Assembly (NCBI RefSeq): GCF_003337735.1
Contig: NZ_QPJY01000017.1
Location: forward strand, 1-61,196
Source of the DNA: Thioalbus denitrificans
GTDB taxonomy: Bacteria; Pseudomonadota; Gammaproteobacteria; DSM-26407
Reading direction: 5' to 3'
DNA length: 61,196 nucleotides
This document shows positions 57,401 to 61,196 of the stretch, piece by piece. A program made the translations under genes and the position numbers. The notes beneath the pieces are model-generated. The model had not been told where the DNA came from, did not search any database, and saw only the letters and a list, made by a program, of their open reading frames with translations. Position 1 is the stretch's first letter, and each line of letters opens with the position of its first letter.

Positions 57401-57813
57401 GGCGCGGGGTGGCGCGGCAGGCGCTGGAGCAGGCGGCGGACCGGGTCATCGCGGCCCTGCACCGCTGCCTGGAGGATCCGCGCGGACGCTGGATTCTCGA
57501 CCCGGGCCAGCGGGAGGCCCGCTGCGAATACCCCCTGACCGGGGTGCTCGGCGGCCACCTGGTGCACGTGATCATGGACCGCACCTTCATCGACGCCGAC
57601 GGCGTGCGCTGGATCGTCGACTACAAGACCAGCGCCCACGAGGGCGGCGGGGTGGAGGCGTTCCTCGATCGGGAGCAGGAGCGCTACCGCGACCAGCTCG
57701 AGCGCTACGCCCGCCTCATGGCCCTGCGCGAGGACCGCCCCATCCGCCTCGGCCTCTACTTCCCCCTGCTCGCCGGCTGGCGGGAATGGGCCCCGGGCGA
57801 CTTCGACGGGTGA
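54397..57813 (+). CDS. AddA-like UvrD-family helicase-nuclease
   Basis: A 1138-aa superfamily 1 helicase with Walker A APAGSGKTGLL (residues about 30-40), motif Ia ITFTRKAAGEM, motif II LLVDEFQDTSE, motif V MTIHKSKGLEFD and motif VI YVAVTRARRR. The C-terminal nuclease has EYPLTGVL, WIVDYKTSAH and a QLERYARLM tail, as in AddA. The start at 54397 lies within the AddB-like gene's end. It unwinds and cuts DNA ends with its partner. Confidence 0.92.
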   Translation: MSEAAQPDRVRADIAARAAALDPERSFIVQAPAGSGKTGLLTQRFLALLVRVEEPEEVMAITFTRKAAGEMRGRILEALAAAGGSEPAAAHERRTWELARAVLAHAEERGWRLAATPDRLRIFTIDALNAALTRQMPVLSGFGAPPAIAEDAAELYREAARETLRELDSGAAWGGAVERLLLHLDNNWGRVESLLAEMLARRDQWLRHVADPDNPRVRRETLEAGLRRLLTDALETLHDAFPSASLQATLSVARAAAENLAAAGVESPVLACAGVAAVPEGLEAARSLWLGLAELLLTRSGEWRRRVSQAQGFPAPSGTRDAAEKARRQALKDDFERLVAELGAHGDLATTLHAVRDLPPAAYDEFQWAVLESLFELLPVAVAQLRLVFQARGQVDFTAVAWGALEALGEPEAPTDLALALDYRIRHLLVDEFQDTSEAQFALLERLTAGWEPGDGRTLFLVGDPMQSIYRFREAEVGLFLRAWRSGIGMVALEPLRLSRNFRSQAGVVEWVNDAFARILPGRDDIASGAVAHAGAVATRPGLPEPAVEVHPFLGAAHAAEAARVVRLVQAARAEDPGGRIAVLVRGRTHLAAIAPALKAAGLRFRAIDIEPLGDRPVVQDLLALTRALLHPADRIAWLALLRAPWCGLDLAALQRLAGDAPERTLWTLINEPGRLDSLDPDARERLERVRAVLVATLAGRGRRPLRRWVEGCWLALGGPACVEDHTALADARVYLEMLEGLEEGGDLTDFERLAEQTGKLFARPDTQADESLQLMTIHKSKGLEFDTVILPGLGRSPRRESERLFMWLERPRGGGASDLLIAPMKGSGRDRDPIYAHLYALDRAKGLHEDGRLLYVAVTRARRRVHLLGHVKTVEAGDALRAPPADSLLARLWPVVEGTFSAALEAPAAADDASVPLPPPAQLRLVRDWSRPEPPPAVGWRATAPPTPVEPEVVFEWAGETARHVGTVVHRLLQNMGLQGGHWSAARLASLRPVCRAALARRGVARQALEQAADRVIAALHRCLEDPRGRWILDPGQREARCEYPLTGVLGGHLVHVIMDRTFIDADGVRWIVDYKTSAHEGGGVEAFLDREQERYRDQLERYARLMALREDRPIRLGLYFPLLAGWREWAPGDFDG

Positions 57814-57823
57814 CGTTTTTTTT

Positions 57824-57912
57824 GAATAGACAGGATTTACAGGATTTACAGGATTTACAGGATGAAACAGAAAAGACCTGTTATCCGCAGATTACACAGA
57901 TTACGCAGATGG
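57824..57912. repeat. intergenic short-period repeats (CAGGATTTA and CAGATTACA types)
   Basis: From 57824 GAATAGACAGGATTTACAGG continues with a 9-bp period to about 57863, and a GATTACACAGATTACGCAGA stretch occupies 57889-57908. Both lie in the 280-bp gap after the AddA-like gene, which holds no gene. Confidence 0.85.
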
Positions 57913-58004
57913 TGAAAAGCGGAAGGCAAGCTACTCCGGCAGTCGTGATGAATGACTTGAGCGCATGCACTGCTCCAACTGCCCGACGACCGGAATGAAA
58001 CTTA

Positions 58005-58062
58005 AAACCTAATACCTAATACATCCTTAATCCTGTGAATCCTGTAAATCCTGTCTATAAAA
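58005..58062. repeat. intergenic short-period repeats, inverse orientation
   Basis: AACCTAATACCTAATACA is followed by AATCCTGTGAATCCTGTAAA and TCCTGTCTATAAAAG. The latter is the reverse complement of the array at 57824, so the two flank the gap as an inverted pair upstream of the nucleotidase gene. Confidence 0.8.
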
Positions 58063-58093
58063 GTCTGTAGGTCATTCGTGGTTTAATAACATC

Positions 58094-59008
58094 ATGGCCG
58101 TGGATCTCGGTGACAAGCTGGTGGTGGCGATCTCCTCGCGGGCGCTGTTCGACCTGGAGGAGAGCCATCGCGTGTTCGTGGAGGAGGGGGTGGAGGCCTA
58201 CAGCCGCTACCAGATCGAGCACGAGGAGGTGCCACTGGATCCGGGCATGGCCTTCCTGCTGGTGCGCAAGCTGCTGGCCATCAACACCCTCTCCGGCGAC
58301 AACCCGCGGGTGGAGGTGATTCTCCTCTCGCGCAACAGCGCCGACACCGGGCTACGGGTCTTCAACTCCATCCAGCACCACGGGCTGACCATCACCCGGG
58401 CCGCCTTCAGCAGCGGGGATCCGCCCTACCGGTACGTGGCCGCCTTCGGCGCCCACCTGTTCCTCTCCGCCGAGCCCGGCGACGTGCGTGCCGCCCTGGA
58501 GGCAGGCTGCGCCGCCGCCACCATCATTCCGGCGCGCACGGAGCATCCGGATGAGGGCCCGCCGGGGCCGCTGCGCATCGCCTTCGACGGCGACGCGGTA
58601 CTGTTCTCCGACGAAGCGGAGCGGGTCTTCAAGACCGAGGGGCTGGCCCGGTTCGCCGAAAGCGAGCGCAGCGCGGCGCGCACCCCGCTCGCCGGGGGAC
58701 CGTTCAAGAACTTCCTCGCCGCCCTGCACCGGATCCAGAAGGAGTACCCCGACCCGGCCCATGCGCCCATCCGCACCGCGCTGGTCACCGCCCGCTCGGC
58801 GCCGGCCCACGAGCGGGTCATCCGCACCCTGCGGGCCTGGGACATCCGCATCGACGAGGCCATCTTCCTCGGCGGCATGGACAAGGGGGAGTTCCTGCGG
58901 GTGTTCGGCGCCGACATCTTCTTCGACGATCAGCAGGGGCACGTGGAATCCGCCGCGCGGCACGTCACCGCGGGTCATGTCCCCCATGGCGTCGCCAACG
59001 AGTCATGA
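58094..59008 (+). CDS. 5'-nucleotidase (cytosolic NT5C1-like family)
   Basis: A 304-aa protein of the bacterial 5'-nucleotidase family (PF06189 type). It has an N-terminal KLVVAISSRALFDLEESH, VEVILLSRNSADTGLRV in the middle and IAFDGDAVLFSDEAE, a HAD-like motif. Family members dephosphorylate nucleoside monophosphates. The stop overlaps the next small gene as ATGA. Confidence 0.87.
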   Translation: MAVDLGDKLVVAISSRALFDLEESHRVFVEEGVEAYSRYQIEHEEVPLDPGMAFLLVRKLLAINTLSGDNPRVEVILLSRNSADTGLRVFNSIQHHGLTITRAAFSSGDPPYRYVAAFGAHLFLSAEPGDVRAALEAGCAAATIIPARTEHPDEGPPGPLRIAFDGDAVLFSDEAERVFKTEGLARFAESERSAARTPLAGGPFKNFLAALHRIQKEYPDPAHAPIRTALVTARSAPAHERVIRTLRAWDIRIDEAIFLGGMDKGEFLRVFGADIFFDDQQGHVESAARHVTAGHVPHGVANES

Positions 59009-59202
59009 GCATCGATCCCGTCGTTCCCCGCGGCGAGTCGCTGCGCCGGGCCCTGGCGTGGATCGCCGAACAGGGGCGCTGTGACGCGGCGGTCGTGGAG
59101 GCGGCGGCGCTGCGCTTCGACCTCGCGCCCCGGGACGAGGAGTTCCTCCTGCGCCAGCTGGTCCACCATGAGGGGGTGGGGAGCCCGGAGCGCGACGCCT
59201 GA
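59005..59202 (+). CDS. 65-aa protein coupled to the 5'-nucleotidase
   Basis: A small helical protein (RRALAWIAEQGRCDAAVVEA, then FDLAPRDEEFLLRQL) of unknown family. It begins within the nucleotidase stop (ATGA at 59005-59008), so it is translationally coupled. The sequence is unlike the usual shadow composition, which supports it as a gene. Confidence 0.6.
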   Translation: MSIDPVVPRGESLRRALAWIAEQGRCDAAVVEAAALRFDLAPRDEEFLLRQLVHHEGVGSPERDA

Positions 59203-59219
59203 GGCGGCAGCCCGCGGGT

Positions 59220-59729
59220 CTACTCGGGTCGGGTCAGGCCGTTGCGGGCATTGGAAAGGAGGTACTCCAGGATGTGCACGTCGCGCCACTCGTCGTCCAG
59301 TCGGGCGTGGCGCTGGTAGGTGCCGACCACCCGGAAGCCGAGGCGCTCCAGCAGCCGCAGGCCGGCGATGTTCTCCGGGAACACCCGGGCGACCATCTTC
59401 CACATCCCGGCCTGCTCTGCCTCGGTCAGCAGCCGCTCCAGAGCCAGTGTCCCGGCGCCCTGTCTTCGCCATTCCTTCTGGACGTAGATGCAGAACTCCG
59501 CGACTCCCTGGTAGCAGGGGCGTGGGCGGTAGGGAAAGCAGGCGGAGAAGCCGGCGATGGCCTGGTCCGCCTCCACCACCACGACCGGCATCGCCTTCTC
59601 CATCCAGTCCAGGATGCTCTCCAGGCTGCGGTGCTCGGTCTCGAAGGTGGCGGAGCGCTCCTCGATGACCTGGTTGTAGATGCAGGCGATATGCCCCGCA
59701 TCCTCTCGTCTGGCCAGGCGTGTGAACAT
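59220..59729 (-). CDS. GNAT N-acetyltransferase (phosphinothricin-acetyltransferase-like)
   Basis: A 169-aa GNAT with HIACIYNQVIEERSATFETE at the N-terminus, acetyl-CoA loop VQKEWRRQGAGTLALERL and a tail NIAGLRLLERLGFRVVGTYQ. The pattern resembles the PAT/BAR-like amino-acid N-acetyltransferases. The start at 59729 has AGGTG upstream; a longer in-frame ATG at 59774 is possible. It converges on the 65-aa gene. Confidence 0.85.
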   Translation of the reverse strand: MFTRLARREDAGHIACIYNQVIEERSATFETEHRSLESILDWMEKAMPVVVVEADQAIAGFSACFPYRPRPCYQGVAEFCIYVQKEWRRQGAGTLALERLLTEAEQAGMWKMVARVFPENIAGLRLLERLGFRVVGTYQRHARLDDEWRDVHILEYLLSNARNGLTRPE

Positions 59730-59821
59730 AGATGGCACCTTTGCGGTTTCGTTGCTGCTCCGCTCAAAGGCCACAGGGAAGAGGGGCGGAGCAGGTGCGG
59801 CAAACGGAGTGTCATGCGTTG

Positions 59822-59846
59822 ACAGGCGGGTATTCCACCCGCCTGT
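59822..59846. other. perfect 10-bp hairpin in the 250-bp gap
   Basis: ACAGGCGGGT and ACCCGCCTGT flank a 5-bp loop ATTCC. It lies between the ABC ATPase end and the GNAT start, both on the minus strand. No T-run follows on either strand, so a terminator is not clear; the rest of the gap shows nothing else. Confidence 0.6.
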
Positions 59847-60024
59847 AGTGACTGCCGCTGTCTCCCCTACAGCCTAAAGCCTGGCGGGGTTTCCGACAAT
59901 ACTGCTGCGAATTGCGGACCGGAGGGGGCGGGTCGGCACCCGCAAGCGACCGGTCGCCGCCTCCCGGGCAGGAGGCGGGTCCGCTATTCCGGACGGCGGT
60001 GTCATCCCGGGCGCAGAGAGCGGA

Positions 60025-61074
60025 TCAGCCCGCATCGCGAAAGGCGATGAAGTGGTCCACCACCGCGCGCAGACCCACCGTGGCGCCCGTGGCGAAATCC
60101 TGGCGGCTCGGCGCCAGCATCAGCAGCTCCGTGGCGCTCGGCAGGCGCAGGGTGTAGAGCGTCTCCGCGCCGCGGAAGGCGCGCGCGGTGACCGTGCCCT
60201 GCACCGGGGATTCCGGGTCCGGCACCAGGTCATCGGGCCGCAGCAGCAGTTCCACCCGTGCACCACGGGGCCATGAGTAGGCCACGTTGCCCCGAATCGT
60301 GCCCAGCTCGGTCTCCACCGTGTCCGGCGCCCGCAGGATGCCGGCCAGGAACCGGCCCTCACCGATGAAATCGGCCACGAAACGGCCGGCGGGCTCGTGG
60401 TAGAGCTGATAGGGCGTATCCCACTGCAGCAGGCGGCCCTGGTGCATGACGCCCACCCGCTCGCCGAGCAGGAACGCCTCCTGCTGGTCGTGGGTGACGA
60501 ACAGCGCGGCGATGCCGCGGCTCTTCAGGGCGGCGCGGATATCCTGGCCCAGCCGTTCGCGCAGCTCCACGTCCAGGTTGGAGAAGGGTTCGTCGAGCAG
60601 CAGCAGGCAGGGGGCGGGCGCCAGGGCCCGGGCCACCGCCACCCGCTGCTGCTGGCCGCCGGAGAGCTCGTGCGGGTAGCGCTCCCCGAGCCCCGTCAGC
60701 CCCACGAGCTCCAGCAGCTCGGCGGCGTTCTCCCGGCGCGCGCGGCGCGAGAGTCCCTTCAGCCCGAAGGCGACGTTCTCCGCCGCGGTCAGGTGGGGAA
60801 ACAGCGCGTAGTCCTGGAACACCATGCCCACCCGCCGCCGGTCCGGCGGCAGGCCGCCGGCGGCGGTCGCCAGGGTCCTGCCCTCGAGCGCGATGCGCCC
60901 GCCCCGCAGCGGCTCGAGCCCGGCGATGGCCCGCAGCACCGTCGTCTTCCCGCAGCCGCTCGGCCCGAGCAGGCAGCCGATCCCGCCCTCGTGCAGATGC
61001 AGGTTCAGGCCGTCCACCACCGGCTCTGCCCCGTAACTGCAGGCCAGCTCCTCGATCTCCAGCAGGGTTTCCAT
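60025..61074 (-). CDS. ABC transporter ATP-binding protein, FbpC-like (iron(III)/anion uptake type)
   Basis: A 349-aa ATPase with Walker A GPSGCGKTT (37-45), Q-loop FQDYALFPHL, signature LSGGQQQR, Walker B LLLLDEPFSNLD and switch THDQQEA. The C-terminal 110 residues form a TOBE/MOP-like domain (LLLRPDDLVPDPESPVQG). This architecture belongs to the FbpC/PotA/CysA class that imports iron(III), polyamines or anions. No permease or binding protein is in the window, so the substrate is undetermined; the family trend points to ferric iron. Confidence 0.9.
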   Translation of the reverse strand: METLLEIEELACSYGAEPVVDGLNLHLHEGGIGCLLGPSGCGKTTVLRAIAGLEPLRGGRIALEGRTLATAAGGLPPDRRRVGMVFQDYALFPHLTAAENVAFGLKGLSRRARRENAAELLELVGLTGLGERYPHELSGGQQQRVAVARALAPAPCLLLLDEPFSNLDVELRERLGQDIRAALKSRGIAALFVTHDQQEAFLLGERVGVMHQGRLLQWDTPYQLYHEPAGRFVADFIGEGRFLAGILRAPDTVETELGTIRGNVAYSWPRGARVELLLRPDDLVPDPESPVQGTVTARAFRGAETLYTLRLPSATELLMLAPSRQDFATGATVGLRAVVDHFIAFRDAG

Positions 61075-61081
61075 TTTTTTT

Positions 61082-61103
61082 AATAGACAGGATTAACAGG
61101 ACC
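61082..61103. repeat. short intergenic repeat AATAGACAGGATTAACAGGA
   Basis: One copy of the same motif as at 57824, right after an eight-T run upstream of the ABC ATPase start. It is a further dispersed copy of the family. Confidence 0.75.
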
Positions 61104-61131
61104 TGAATTCAACTCGTAAGTGCAACTCAGT

Positions 61132-61184
61132 TTGGCGGTGAGAGGACAAGCCACGGTAGCATCATGGCCCCCTCTAACCGCCAA
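61132..61184. repeat. imperfect inverted repeat at the window end
   Basis: TTGGCGGTGAGAGG (61132-61145) pairs with CCTCTAACCGCCAA (61171-61184), 13 of 14 positions. GAAAGAGGAG at 61185-61194 is a strong ribosome binding site, so a plus-strand gene probably starts just beyond the window. The arrangement resembles the left end of an insertion sequence, but no transposase is visible. Confidence 0.5.
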
Positions 61185-61196
61185 GAAAGAGGAGCA

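Noticed and set aside
59822-59846. Terminator call for the 10-bp hairpin
   Set aside because: No T-run follows on either strand, so it is listed only as a hairpin.

Overview
The window looks like a high-GC (mostly about two-thirds G+C by eye) chromosomal segment of a gammaproteobacterium, most plausibly of the Chromatiales/Ectothiorhodospiraceae type. The evidence is the gene order mutS - pncC - recA - recX - alaS - lysC - csrA - tRNA-Ser(GCU), which is a conserved gammaproteobacterial backbone. The genus assignment is inference only.

Layout. 1-11.7 kb: backbone housekeeping genes (mismatch repair, a DUF1326/DUF2182 metal-protein pair, NMN deamidase, a 2H phosphoesterase, RecA/RecX, alanyl-tRNA synthetase, aspartokinase, CsrA, tRNA-Ser). 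11.7-19.3 kb: a GNAT/ADP-forming acyl-CoA synthetase fusion (PatZ-like), divergent from an AMP-forming acetyl-CoA-synthetase-like ligase and an orphan acyl carrier protein, then a 188-bp tandem repeat, RecQ and tRNA-Arg(ACG). 19.4-31.6 kb: a lower-GC accessory island directly downstream of tRNA-Arg. It holds a HipB-like regulator with two palindromic operators, the remnant of an excisionase-type HTH gene, a type I restriction-modification operon with two tandem HsdM paralogues and a small zinc-ribbon protein between them, HsdS, HsdR, and then an unrecognised two-gene module (a 550-aa protein plus an 847-aa phospholipase-D-fold protein). This is the best candidate here for an undescribed defence system. 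31.7-45 kb: DUF72, a frameshifted PtsI-like PEP-utilising gene, CapA-like protein, a HAMP-only membrane protein with a type IV pilin, GNAT, two promoters with FNR-like boxes at exactly -41.5 (one for a 63-aa protein, one for a haem-oxygenase-fold enzyme plus Cys-rich partner), a TrpD2-like protein and a GGDEF-EAL protein. 45-49 kb: ArsR regulator, a REC-PAS response regulator and a hybrid histidine kinase, the last two separated by a MITE-like element. 49.5-61.2 kb: SnoaL-like protein, sulfurtransferase, an AddB/AddA-like helicase-nuclease pair, 5'-nucleotidase, GNAT and an FbpC-like ABC ATPase. The window ends at what may be the start of an insertion sequence.

Intergenic spaces are rich in short periodic repeats (7-bp ACACGGA, 9-bp ATCCTGTAA, CACGAAGAA and GATTACACA types) and in one family of terminal-inverted-repeat elements. 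Functional calls come from reading translated motifs; no database search was possible.
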